In this document: positions 46,590 to 55,150 of the stretch, piece after piece
Numbering within the stretch: position 1 is the first letter of the stretch
Layout of the letters: the number at the start of each line of letters is the position of its first letter
From: FEN-1219 sp963810755
GTDB lineage: Bacteria; Pseudomonadota; Gammaproteobacteria; Steroidobacterales; Rariloculaceae
NCBI GenBank assembly: GCA_963810755.1
Contig: CAWEOP010000003.1
Coordinates: forward strand, 1,240,001 to 1,304,000
Direction: 5' to 3'
Length of the DNA: 64,000 bases
Program-made: the position numbers and the translations under genes
Notes under the pieces: model-generated
Seen by the model: the letters and a program-made list of their open reading frames with translations, nothing else
Told to the model about the DNA's origin: nothing
The model's database searches: none

Positions 46590-47147
46590 GTGCTCATCGC
46601 TCTCAACAAGCCGTTCGGCGTGATTTGCAAGTTCCGTACGGAGCCCGGCCGGCGCACGCTTGGGGAATACATCAAGGTCCCGAACGTCTATCCCGCGGGC
46701 AGGCTCGACACGGACAGCGAAGGATTGCTGCTGCTCACGGACGACGGCGCGCTCCAAGCTCGCATCAGCAGCCCGCGCTACAAGCTTGCGAAGGTCTATT
46801 GGGCGCAAGTCGAAGGCGTGCCGACCGACGCCGCGCTCGCCGCGCTGCAGAGCGGCGTCGACCTCGGCGACTTCACGACGCAAGCTGCCGGCGCGCGGCT
46901 CATCGACGAGCCTCCGGATCTTTGGCCGCGCGATCCGCCGATCCGCTACCGCGCGAAGATCCCGACGGCGTGGCTCGAGCTCACGCTGCGCGAAGGCAAG
47001 AACCGCCAAGTGCGCCGCATGACGGCACGCGTGGGCTTCCCGACGCTGCGGTTGGTGCGCGCGCGAATCGGGCGGGTGAATTTGGACGGCTTGGCGCTGG
47101 GTGAGTGGCGCGAAATCGATGCAGGCGCGCCGTGGGATGGCCCCTGA
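46590..47147 (+). CDS. 23S rRNA pseudouridine synthase, RluE-like
   Basis: 185 residues from a GTG at 46590. It has the RsuA/RluB/E/F fold without an S4 domain: LIALNKPFGVICKF, the catalytic motif GRLDTDSEGLLLLTDDG with the essential Asp, and NRQVRRMTARVGFPTLRLVR. RluE makes pseudouridine 2457 in 23S rRNA; the length and absent S4 domain favour that assignment over RluB or RluF. It begins 25 bases after the radical SAM gene. Confidence 0.9.
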   Translation: MLIALNKPFGVICKFRTEPGRRTLGEYIKVPNVYPAGRLDTDSEGLLLLTDDGALQARISSPRYKLAKVYWAQVEGVPTDAALAALQSGVDLGDFTTQAAGARLIDEPPDLWPRDPPIRYRAKIPTAWLELTLREGKNRQVRRMTARVGFPTLRLVRARIGRVNLDGLALGEWREIDAGAPWDGP

Positions 47148-47221
47148 CCGCGCTTCGCTTGAGAATGACGGACTTTCTGCCCCATTTCCTGCCCCATGAG
47201 TTGGAGTAAGAGCTCGATCAC

Positions 47222-47671
47222 ATGACTGCTCTATTGGACCCGGTCAATTGGGTTGTGCTCGGCGCCACGTTCGCGTGCATCGGCGCCTGCGTCGCGCTGC
47301 ACTACGGTGTCTTGCTCGGATGCGCTCACGTGCTGCCCGCCATAAGCCGCCGCCGTCCGCCGCGAGTTCTTTTGCTGATTTTCATCGTGGTGTTCATCCA
47401 CGCCGTCGAGATTTGGTTGTTCGCCGTCGGCTACGCGGTGCTGTGCGGCTTCGAAGCGTTCGGAGCGATCCACGGCACGGCGGCGGTCAACTCGATACTC
47501 GACTACGCGTATTTCTCCGGAACCGTGTACAGCACGGTCGGCTTCGGCGACATGGTGCCGGTCGGCGCGATTCGATTCATGGTGGGAATGGAGGCGCTCA
47601 CGGGCCTCGTGATGATCACGTGGTCGGCGTCGTTCACGTTCCTGCAGATGGAGAGGGACTGGCCGGAATAG
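47222..47671 (+). CDS. Two-transmembrane potassium channel-like protein
   Basis: 149 residues with membrane segments at about 8-30 (VVLGATFACIGACVALHYGV), 48-72 (LLLIFIVVFIHAVEIWLFAV) and 118-140. The pore loop has the selectivity filter TVGFGD in YSTVGFGDMVP, so TVGFG replaces the usual TVGYG, a known potassium-channel variant. An intervening hydrophilic region is short and no regulatory RCK domain follows. The channel is likely a small ion channel protein of the Ion_trans_2 type. Confidence 0.88.
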   Translation: MTALLDPVNWVVLGATFACIGACVALHYGVLLGCAHVLPAISRRRPPRVLLLIFIVVFIHAVEIWLFAVGYAVLCGFEAFGAIHGTAAVNSILDYAYFSGTVYSTVGFGDMVPVGAIRFMVGMEALTGLVMITWSASFTFLQMERDWPE

Positions 47672-47783
47672 GCGCGGTGCTCTCGACAAGCGTCGATAGG
47701 TTCATTGGCCTAAAGGCCGATGGCATCGGGCTCGAGAATTGCGCATTGGAACTCGACCATATCTACTGCGACAAGGATGCGCC

Positions 47784-48672
47784 ATGCTCGAAAGACTGAG
47801 TGACCTTCCGCACCGGCATCGTCGGACTGAAAGCCGTCGGGACGTTGACGGCGCAGGACTATCAGCAAGTCGTCGAGCCGCTGCTCGAAGAGATCCGCCG
47901 CGACGGGAAGAACGTCCGCCTGCTCTATCAGTTCGCTCCCGAGTTCGTAGGCTTTACGCCGGGGGGCGTGTGGGAAGACGCGAAGATCGGGCTCCGTGCG
48001 ATGCGGCTGCTCGACGGCTGCGCGGTGCTGACCGATCTGCCGTGGATCCGCAAGTCGGTTTCGCTCGTGAGCTACCTGATGCCGTGTCCCGTCCGCGTCT
48101 TCGAGAACCGCTATCTAGACCAGGCGCTCGCATGGCTCGTCACGTTGCCCGGCCCGAGCGCCGCCCAGCCGCGCATGATCCCGCAAGCCGGGGTGATCGT
48201 CGTCGAGCTCGAGCAGGCCTTGCAGACTCGCGACTTCGACGAGATCGCGATGCTCGCGGATCCGTACATCGAGGCTCACGGGAAGCTCGAGGGGCTCGTC
48301 GTTCACGCGCGGCAGTTCCCCGGCTGGGAAAACCTCGGCAGCGTCATGAGTCACATACGCTTCGTGCGCGACCATCACCGCAACGTTCGCAAGGTCGCGC
48401 TCTCGGTCGACGGTAACCTCGCGAAGTTCGCGCCTCGGATCGCGGAGCATTTCGTCAAAGCCGAGATACGCGTTTTCGGTCACGACGAGCTCGACGCGGC
48501 GATCGCGTGGGCGAGCGGTTCGAGGGCTGACGCAGCACGCCCGATCGCTAGGACACGCTTAGCGAGGTGGCAGGACGCGGTCGTGAGGCCTGCGTGGCGT
48601 CAGGCCTTTGCGCGGCCTCTTCGGCACGAACGCGAGGAACCGTCGCGAGTTGTCGACCGTGATTCGCCTTAG
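47784..48672 (+). CDS. SpoIIAA-like (STAS-type) protein, frameshifted near start, 3' end uncertain
   Basis: The ATG at 47784 begins MLERLSDLP; one base near 47807 must be removed to read TGIVGLKAVGTLTAQDY. Two SpoIIAA-like domains follow: EPLLEEIRRDGKNVRLLYQF with GLRAMRLLDGCAVLTD, then a second with GLVVHARQFPGWENLGS and VALSVDGNLAKFAPRIAEHF. Such doubled proteins have unknown function. The frame runs to 48672, overlapping the convergent phosphotriesterase gene by about 114 bases. Conservation fades after WASG, so the true end may be near 48520 and a further error is possible. Confidence 0.72.
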
Positions 48673-49677
48673 CGTCTCGTCGTCCGCACCGGCGGCTTTC
48701 AGCTTCGGCAGGAACGACGTGATCGGCCGCGCGTACCCGCGCGACGCGTCGCCGGAGATCAGCACGTGGTCGGCGAAGCCCGCGTCGAGCAGCGCGATCA
48801 CGAGCGGTACGACGGGCGCGTCGCCGCCGCCGCCTTGGCGATCGAACGCGACGAACCCGCCGCGCCGGCAGATCGTCTTGTGCACGTAAACGTTGGGGTC
48901 GCTCAAATTTCCGAGATGGCCGATCGCGACGCGCTTGGGATCGACGCCGGCGTCCTCGAGGATGTCGAGCTGCTCGAGCGCGGACTTTCCGGGAATACCC
49001 GTGTGCGTGAAGATCGGTAGATTCGTCGCGACGTGCGCCTTGCCGACCGCGCGGAACACCTTGCGCTCCACGGCCGAGATTTCGTCCCACGATCCGATTT
49101 CGCCGAAGGCTCCGGCGGGATAGTCGTCGGCCTGGCGGACGAGCGCGCGGACGAGCTGCTCCTCGCTCATCGACGCGATCTCTTTCGGGTAGAACGGCTC
49201 CACATAGAAGCCGGCGCCTTTGACGACCGGCACGCCGGACTTCTTCGCGGCCGCGCGGATGAACTCTAGGTCCACGCCGGCGCCCTCGAGCCCGGCGTCG
49301 ACGATGCAGGCGACGCCGTCGCGCTGGGCGCTGCGCAGCTCCTCGGCCATGAGGTCGACGTCGCGCATTGGATCCGGACCGGCCGGGGCGGGCGGCGGAC
49401 CCGTGGGCCGCACCGTCGGCGGCGCTCCCTGCGCGGCCAGCACCGCGGCCGCGGCGGCGCGGAACCGATCGCCGAAATCCGCGCCGAGTGACAGATGCTC
49501 GTGGAACAGCGTGGCCCCGCCGGCAAGCTCCTCGGGCGCATAGTCCTTGAACAGCGTGCGGATGACGGCGCCTTTGGGGAACGCCGGCGCTTGGGCGGAG
49601 GCATTCGATCGGAGCGCCGCGGCGGCCGCCGCGCCGCCCACCCACTGCAACGCTTCGCGGCGGGTCAACGTCGCCAT
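48559..49677 (-). CDS. Tat-exported phosphotriesterase-family amidohydrolase
   Basis: 372 residues. The N-terminus LTRREALQWVGGAAAAAALR is a twin-arginine signal. The PTE/amidohydrolase barrel shows the metal His pair in LFHEHLSLGAD, an acidic bridging residue in AFGEIGSWDEI where PTE has carbamyl-Lys and PHP-type homologues have Glu, further His in IFTHTGIPG and VAIGHLGN, and the catalytic Asp in VLISGDASRG. Members are lactonases or phosphotriesterases. It is divergent from the arylmalonate decarboxylase homologue (182 bases apart), with both proteins Tat-exported. Confidence 0.88.
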   Translation of the reverse strand: MATLTRREALQWVGGAAAAAALRSNASAQAPAFPKGAVIRTLFKDYAPEELAGGATLFHEHLSLGADFGDRFRAAAAAVLAAQGAPPTVRPTGPPPAPAGPDPMRDVDLMAEELRSAQRDGVACIVDAGLEGAGVDLEFIRAAAKKSGVPVVKGAGFYVEPFYPKEIASMSEEQLVRALVRQADDYPAGAFGEIGSWDEISAVERKVFRAVGKAHVATNLPIFTHTGIPGKSALEQLDILEDAGVDPKRVAIGHLGNLSDPNVYVHKTICRRGGFVAFDRQGGGGDAPVVPLVIALLDAGFADHVLISGDASRGYARPITSFLPKLKAAGADDETLRRITVDNSRRFLAFVPKRPRKGLTPRRPHDRVLPPR

Positions 49678-49859
49678 AGGAAAGCTCCCCTTCGAGTGGC
49701 TCGCGGCTTGGGCCGCGAGGCGCGGCGCTCGGTTGCGGCCGCGGCCAGATTCTCGCTGCAGAGGCGTCTCGAAGTCGAGCCGAGCCCGCGCATGTCTCGC
49801 CGGAGTGGCCGCTTCGGTATGATCGGTCTCTCGAAACGTTGCGGCAGGAGGGAGACGCG

Positions 49860-50663
49860 ATGGTGACGAAACGCCGAGACTTTCTCGCGGGCTGCGCCGC
49901 GGCCGTCGCGGCCGCCCAATTCGGCATTCGCGGTGCCGCGGCCGCCGGCAAGGTGCCGGTGCTCGGCTTGATCTTCCCGCCGGCCAATCGCGGCGTGCCC
50001 GAAGAGGGTGTCGCGATGTATGGCGAGCGCCTGCGCTTCGTCGTCACCGGTCTCGGAGTCGAGCAGATGACGCCCGAGGGCTTCGAGTCCGTCATTCCGC
50101 GCATTCCCGCGGCGGCCGAGAAGCTCGCGGCGGCCGGCGCCGAGGCGATCGAGCTCACCGGCACCTCGCTCACCTTTTATAAAGGCGAAGCCTTCAACCA
50201 AAAGCTCCGGGAGGCCGTGACGAAGGCATCGGGCTTGCCGGCCACGACGATGAGCAACGGCGTCATCGATGGCCTCAAAGCCGTCGGCGCGAAGCGAGTG
50301 GCCGTCGCGACCGCCTACAACGACGAAGTGAACGACCGGCTCCACGCGTTCCTGATCGAGCACGGTCTCGAGCCCGTCGTCGTCACCGGGATGGGGATCG
50401 AGGCTATCGCCGACGTCGACAAAGTGACGCAGAACGATCTCCTCGAGTTCGGCGCGCGCGTTCGCAAATCGGCGCCCGAAGCGGACTCCATGCTCGTCTC
50501 CTGCGGCGGATTCCGGACGCTCGAGCTCATCGCACCGCTCGAGGCGCGCACCGCCGTGCCTGTCATTTCGAGCATGCCGCACGGCCTTTGGGCCGGCGCG
50601 CGGCTCGTGGGCATGAACGGCGCGGCGCCCGGTTACGGGAGACTCCTGTCGCGCGAGGCGTAG
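49860..50663 (+). CDS. Tat-exported arylmalonate decarboxylase/maleate isomerase homologue
   Basis: 267 residues from the ATG at 49860, with GGAGG upstream. The signal VTKRRDFLAGCAAAVAAAQF is of Tat type. The mature protein follows the Asp/Glu racemase superfamily plan of AMDase: GTSLTFYKG matches the Gly-Thr-Ser oxyanion loop, VATAYNDEVN supplies the Tyr, and LVSCGGFRT has the catalytic Cys (residue 215 of the precursor). The first racemase Cys position is Gly, as in decarboxylases. AMDase decarboxylates aryl-malonates; the natural substrates of the family are unclear. Export is unusual. Confidence 0.82.
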   Translation: MVTKRRDFLAGCAAAVAAAQFGIRGAAAAGKVPVLGLIFPPANRGVPEEGVAMYGERLRFVVTGLGVEQMTPEGFESVIPRIPAAAEKLAAAGAEAIELTGTSLTFYKGEAFNQKLREAVTKASGLPATTMSNGVIDGLKAVGAKRVAVATAYNDEVNDRLHAFLIEHGLEPVVVTGMGIEAIADVDKVTQNDLLEFGARVRKSAPEADSMLVSCGGFRTLELIAPLEARTAVPVISSMPHGLWAGARLVGMNGAAPGYGRLLSREA

Positions 50664-50677
50664 GGTCTTCCAGACCC
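50663..50677 (+). terminator. Weak hairpin after the decarboxylase gene
   Basis: GGGTCT and AGACCC form a six-base stem with loop TCC immediately after the stop. No T-run follows. It may be a rudimentary terminator or chance. Confidence 0.3.
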
Positions 50678-50739
50678 CGTGGTTCGGCTGCAGCGCCGGC
50701 ACGCCGCCCGCGCGCGGCTGTCTTGAAGGGAAAACCTTC

Positions 50740-50768
50740 TTGATTCGTACACTCCGGTACAAGATACT
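50740..50768 (+). promoter_or_regulatory. Sigma-70-like promoter upstream of the TonB receptor gene
   Basis: TTGATT (50740-50745), a 17-base spacer and GATACT (50763-50768) give a good sigma-70 promoter. A start near 50775 leaves a leader of about 175 bases before the ATG at 50949. That leader contains an A/T-rich run (AAGAAAAAATTTGG) just upstream of the RBS, but no structure I can name. Confidence 0.6.
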
Positions 50769-50948
50769 GCGAAACGCCTAGTACGAGTCATTGTGGTTGG
50801 ATTGCAACAGGTCGCCAACGACAGCTAGGCGGGCATGGGGGAGGAAGCAGACTCGGAACAACACGAGCTCTGCGCTACGTTTCGTTAGTAACTCCCCCGC
50901 CGAATAAGAAAAAATTTGGGGCATCTAGTTCTTTTTGGGGAGAAACCG

Positions 50949-53900
50949 ATGAAGTCGATCAACGCAAGCACCTTGTGCAATGCGCCGCTCAAGCTGAGCG
51001 CGCTCGCAGTCGCGATTGCAGTTTCACTGAGCTCGCCGCTCCAGCAGGCGAACGCTCAAGCATCCGGCGACGAACAGAAGCTCGAGGAGGTCGTGGTGAC
51101 CGGATCGCGCATCCGTCAGCGCGACGACTACGTTTCGGCGAACCCGGTAAGCACGTTCGACGCGCAGAAGATGGAGAGCCTGGGTCTCGTCAACATCTCC
51201 GACGTCATCACGCAGGTGCCTCAGAACGTTTCGCAGTTCCAAGCTTCAACGACCGGTGGAAGTGCGTTCTTCATCGGCTCGACGCTCGCGAATCTGCGCG
51301 GCCTGAACCCGTTCTTCGGCACTCGGACGCTCACGCTCGTCGATTCGCGCCGCTTCATTCCGACGACGCAGGGAGATAGCGTCGACCTGAACTTCATCCC
51401 GTCGATCCTCATCGAACGGACGGAGGTCGTGACCGGCGGCGCCTCCGCGGCCTACGGTTCCGGCGCGGTCTCGGGCGTCGTGAACATCCTGCTCGACCGC
51501 AACCTCGACGGCGTCAAGCTCGACGTGGACTACGGCACCACGGGCGAGGGCGACGGCGAGAACTACCACGTCGGCGCCGCGGGCGGCAGCGGCTTCGGCG
51601 ATGACAGGGGTCACTTCGTGATCGGCGGTGAGTATCAGCAGCAGGATGCGGTTCAGAGCTGCGCCGACGCGCGCGACTGGTGCAGCGTTGGCCGCGGCAT
51701 GTTCAGCAACAACCCCGCTTTCGCATTCGGCGTAGGGGCGCCCTACTCGCCGAAGATCCCTGGGCAGCCGGCCCAGATCATCACCACGGACCTGCGCGCG
51801 AATCAGGTGACGCCTTCGGGCGTGATCTTCAACAACACGCCGGGTGCAACGACGGCGTCGCAGTTCAACGCCGCGGGCACGGACGTCGTGCCGTTTGCGA
51901 TCGGTCAGCAAGGTTTCTGGGCCGCCGGCGGTAACGTTCCCGGAGGCGACGGGGAGCCGATCTACCGGAACCTGACCTTGTATCCCGAGATCGAGCGCAA
52001 AACGGTCTACGGGGAAGTCCAGTGGGACTTCAGCGACTCGCTCACGGGTTTCGCGGAGCTGTCGTGGGGTAACGTCGTCGGCATCAACCACCAATGGCAG
52101 GCGGCGCAGAACACCCTCAACACGTGCATCCGTCCGGACAACGCGTACCGTGCGGGCTTGAGCGCGAATGCGCAGGCCGCGCTCACTGCTCGTGCCGGCA
52201 ACTCGCCGTTTTCTTCGAACGTTACTTGCGGCTTCACCATCACCGTTCCCGGCGTTCCCTTTCCTATTCCCCTCGATCCGGGTGGCACGGTCGTCACGAA
52301 GGACTGGTCGGATCAAAACAATCAGACCGTCACGACCGACACCGAGGTCACGCGTCTCGTCGTCGGCCTGAACGGCACGATCAGCGATACGTGGAGCTGG
52401 GAGGCGTACATCCAGCACGGCGAGACCACGCGCGATCAGATCGGCGTGGGGTACGCGACCAATTGGCGCTACTACATGGCCACGGACGCGATCATCGACA
52501 CGCGTCCGGGCCTGCCGACGACGGGGCAGCCGATCTGCCGCGCGATCATCGCCGGCGTGCCTGACCCGAACGTCGATCCGTCGCTGATCCAGGGCTGTCA
52601 GCCGCTCAACGTTTTCGGTAACGCTACGGCATCGGCGGGCGCGCTGGCCTACGCGTTCGGCCCTCTCACGGAGGCCAACGAGATCAACCAGGACGTGTAC
52701 GCGGGCACGATCTCGGGCCAGCTCTGGAAAGGCTGGGGCGCCGGCGGCCTCATGGGCGCGTTCGGTCTCGAGTACCGCACTGAGGACCTCGTCAACAATG
52801 CGGGCGACCTGCCGCGTGCGCAGCGCACCGACTTCAGCTTGCAGTACGGTGACTCGTTCGCGGGCAACACGGACGTGAAGGAAGTGTTCGCCGAGTTCGA
52901 GATGCCGTTCCTGCGCGATCTTCCGGGCGCTCAACTGCTGATGGCCAACATCGCGGCACGCACCTCCGAGTATACGAACACCGACGAGGTCTCCGGTCAG
53001 AGCGGCGACCAGTCGCTCGATACTTGGAAGTTCGCGTTCGTCTACGACCCGGTCGACTGGTTACGCATCCGCGGCAGCCGATCGCAGGACCTGCGCGCGG
53101 CGAGCTTCCGTGAGCTGTACTACTCGCAGAGCATTCCGCCGGGCGGCATCTTCGGCTACGTCCAGAATCCCACGGTACCCGCCGGAACCTATGGATTCTT
53201 CGGCGATCCAGCCTGGCAGATCCTGTCGGGCAATCCGAACCTGAATCCCGAGGAGTCTCTGACCGAAACGGTCGGGTTCGTGGTCTCGCCGGGCGGCGGC
53301 GCAGAGGGCTTGCACTTCTCGGCCGACTACTACGAGATCACGATCTCCGGCGGTCAACGGCTCGACGGTGCGAACTCGGTGGTCGCTGGGTGTTTCACGC
53401 GGAACGAGCCCGAGTCGTGCGCGCGCATCACGTATGGTCCACCGACGGTTCCGGGCAACCCGACGAGCAACTTCTTCGAGGTCGAGGTTCCTTACATCAA
53501 CGCGTCGCCGTACACGGCGAAGGGCATCGACTACTCGTTCGATTACCCGCTGAACCTTGCGAACGGCACGATCTCGTTCAATCTGACGGCTACGAAGGCG
53601 GTCGACCTGTTGTGGCAGGATCCGTTCACGGCGAACTTGGCGATCAAGGACGTTGCGGGACAGTCGGGAGGCGGGTTCGGCTTCTTGTCCGACATCGCGC
53701 CGGCGCCGGAGTGGATCGGCAACCTCATCGTGGGCTATTCGCGTGACCGGTTTGCGATCACGGGCCAATTCCGTTACACGGGCTCGGGAAAGCTGGACCT
53801 CATCGATCCCTACCTCGGTCCCAGCGACCCTGGCTATAACCCGAACTTGACGGGAAGCGTGACCGACAGCAACGTGCCGAGCCACACGACGTTCAACTTG

Positions 53901-54086
53901 TCGGGCTCGTACGACCTCAGGCTCGGTGGCATGGAGCGGACCCAGCTGTTCGTCTCGATCACGAACCTCTTCGATGAGGATCCGCCGTTCTCGGGCAACA
54001 ACACGTTTGGCACGGGCGGCGTCAACGGCGCCTTCTTCGATACGATGGGCCGCGACTTCCGCCTCGGTCTGCGATTGACCTTCTGA
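50949..54086 (+). CDS. TonB-dependent outer-membrane receptor
   Basis: 1,045 residues, a complete TonB receptor. A signal peptide is followed by a TonB-box-containing start (EEVVVTGSRIRQRDD), the plug domain (NPVSTFDAQKMESLGLVNIS, VTGGASAAYGSGAVSGVVNI) and a 22-strand barrel that ends with the terminal aromatic (FRLGLRLTF). The size and repeated Asn/Gly/Asp-rich loops resemble the large receptors of Steroidobacter/Xanthomonas-type bacteria that take up glycans or other polymers; substrate is unknown. No regulator or sigma factor is adjacent. Its frame is intact, with GGGGAG as RBS. Confidence 0.97.
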   Translation: MKSINASTLCNAPLKLSALAVAIAVSLSSPLQQANAQASGDEQKLEEVVVTGSRIRQRDDYVSANPVSTFDAQKMESLGLVNISDVITQVPQNVSQFQASTTGGSAFFIGSTLANLRGLNPFFGTRTLTLVDSRRFIPTTQGDSVDLNFIPSILIERTEVVTGGASAAYGSGAVSGVVNILLDRNLDGVKLDVDYGTTGEGDGENYHVGAAGGSGFGDDRGHFVIGGEYQQQDAVQSCADARDWCSVGRGMFSNNPAFAFGVGAPYSPKIPGQPAQIITTDLRANQVTPSGVIFNNTPGATTASQFNAAGTDVVPFAIGQQGFWAAGGNVPGGDGEPIYRNLTLYPEIERKTVYGEVQWDFSDSLTGFAELSWGNVVGINHQWQAAQNTLNTCIRPDNAYRAGLSANAQAALTARAGNSPFSSNVTCGFTITVPGVPFPIPLDPGGTVVTKDWSDQNNQTVTTDTEVTRLVVGLNGTISDTWSWEAYIQHGETTRDQIGVGYATNWRYYMATDAIIDTRPGLPTTGQPICRAIIAGVPDPNVDPSLIQGCQPLNVFGNATASAGALAYAFGPLTEANEINQDVYAGTISGQLWKGWGAGGLMGAFGLEYRTEDLVNNAGDLPRAQRTDFSLQYGDSFAGNTDVKEVFAEFEMPFLRDLPGAQLLMANIAARTSEYTNTDEVSGQSGDQSLDTWKFAFVYDPVDWLRIRGSRSQDLRAASFRELYYSQSIPPGGIFGYVQNPTVPAGTYGFFGDPAWQILSGNPNLNPEESLTETVGFVVSPGGGAEGLHFSADYYEITISGGQRLDGANSVVAGCFTRNEPESCARITYGPPTVPGNPTSNFFEVEVPYINASPYTAKGIDYSFDYPLNLANGTISFNLTATKAVDLLWQDPFTANLAIKDVAGQSGGGFGFLSDIAPAPEWIGNLIVGYSRDRFAITGQFRYTGSGKLDLIDPYLGPSDPGYNPNLTGSVTDSNVPSHTTFNLSGSYDLRLGGMERTQLFVSITNLFDEDPPFSGNNTFGTGGVNGAFFDTMGRDFRLGLRLTF

Positions 54087-54116
54087 TCGAGCGGGCTGGG
54101 CGCTCTGTCTCGACTG

Positions 54117-54152
54117 GATGCCGCATGGCGCAAGCCATGCGGCATCTTCGTT
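54117..54152 (+). terminator. Intrinsic terminator of the TonB receptor gene
   Basis: GATGCCGCATGGC pairs exactly with GCCATGCGGCATC around a GCAA tetraloop, a 13-base stem ending at 54146, followed by TTCGTTT. GNRA-like loops are stable. It lies 30 bases past the stop and before the convergent gene. Confidence 0.85.
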
Positions 54153-54206
54153 TCGCGATGTTGGAGGTCGACGCTGGCGTGGCGCGTCCGAGGCGCGTTG
54201 CTGCGG

Positions 54207-55148
54207 CTAAGGCGTGAGCTCTTTGATCAGCGAGTCCATCTGCTGAAACTGCAGACAGCCGGGCGTCGGAGGGCTTGGTGGGCAGCCCGTGGAGCGCCAA
54301 CCGTAGTCCATCTCGAACGTCGTTAGCACCTGCTGCTTGTCGGCTCCTGCGCGGATCAATGAGGCGATCCGATCGCGCATCGCTTCGAGGTCGGCCCGGA
54401 ACTTCACCACGTCCGCCCGAGTGGACACCGGGCCGTGCCCCGGGATCACCGTGTCGAAATCGAGCTGCAGCGCGCCGTCGAGCGTGCGGGTCCAGTCGAG
54501 AAAGCTGCCGCCCTGCGCGTAGTCCACATAGATGTTCACACCCGGCGGTTTCGCGGCGGCAGCCGCGGCCGCGGCGGCGCTGCGGCCGAGGAAGAGATCG
54601 CCGGTGTGAATGACCTTCAGCTCGGGGAAATAGACGACGACGTCGCCGCTGGTGTGCCCGCGGCCGAAGTACTTCGCCCGAACCTCTTTGCCGCCGAGGT
54701 GCACGACGAGCTGGTCGGCGAATGTGATGTTCGGAAGGCCGATCGGTGTGCCGGGCGTGTCCTCGTAATAGGGCTGTTTGATGTCGCTCAAGTTCGCGCG
54801 CACGTTTTGGTGCGCGACGACGTTCGCGAGCCCGAGCATCTTCGCATTGCCGCCGGCGTGGTCATCGTGCTGATGCGTGTTCAGCACGTAGACGATCGGC
54901 CGGTCCGTCACCGACGCGACCTTGGCGCGGATGTCGTCGTAGTTCCGGTAGAACATGTCGTCCACCAGGATCACGCCTTCGCCCGTGACGTAGACGGCGA
55001 CGTTGCCGCCTTCGCCCGAAAGCATGTAAAGGTCGCCCTTCACGCGCTCGATGTTGAGGGGTCGGGCAGGCTTCAGCGCTTGCGCTTGCAGCGTCGGGGC
55101 GATCTGAGCGAGGCAGATCGCGGCAAACGATGCGACAAAGGGACGCAG
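54207..55148 (-). CDS. Exported metallo-beta-lactamase-fold hydrolase (subclass B3-like or quinoprotein-relay-like)
   Basis: 313 residues. A signal peptide ends near PTLQAQA. The MBL domain shows NTHQHDDHAGGNAKML (HxHxDH), the later His in FGRGHTSGDVVVYFP and Asp in HTGDLFLG, and VIPGHGPVSTRAD with the C-terminal His. All zinc ligands are in place. No ATG, GTG or TTG is in frame near the start; CTG at 55148, three bases from the previous stop, is the best candidate. It is likely translated together with the SMP-30-like gene upstream. The substrate is unknown. Confidence 0.9.
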   Translation of the reverse strand: MRPFVASFAAICLAQIAPTLQAQALKPARPLNIERVKGDLYMLSGEGGNVAVYVTGEGVILVDDMFYRNYDDIRAKVASVTDRPIVYVLNTHQHDDHAGGNAKMLGLANVVAHQNVRANLSDIKQPYYEDTPGTPIGLPNITFADQLVVHLGGKEVRAKYFGRGHTSGDVVVYFPELKVIHTGDLFLGRSAAAAAAAAAKPPGVNIYVDYAQGGSFLDWTRTLDGALQLDFDTVIPGHGPVSTRADVVKFRADLEAMRDRIASLIRAGADKQQVLTTFEMDYGWRSTGCPPSPPTPGCLQFQQMDSLIKELTP

Positions 55149-55150
55149 AG

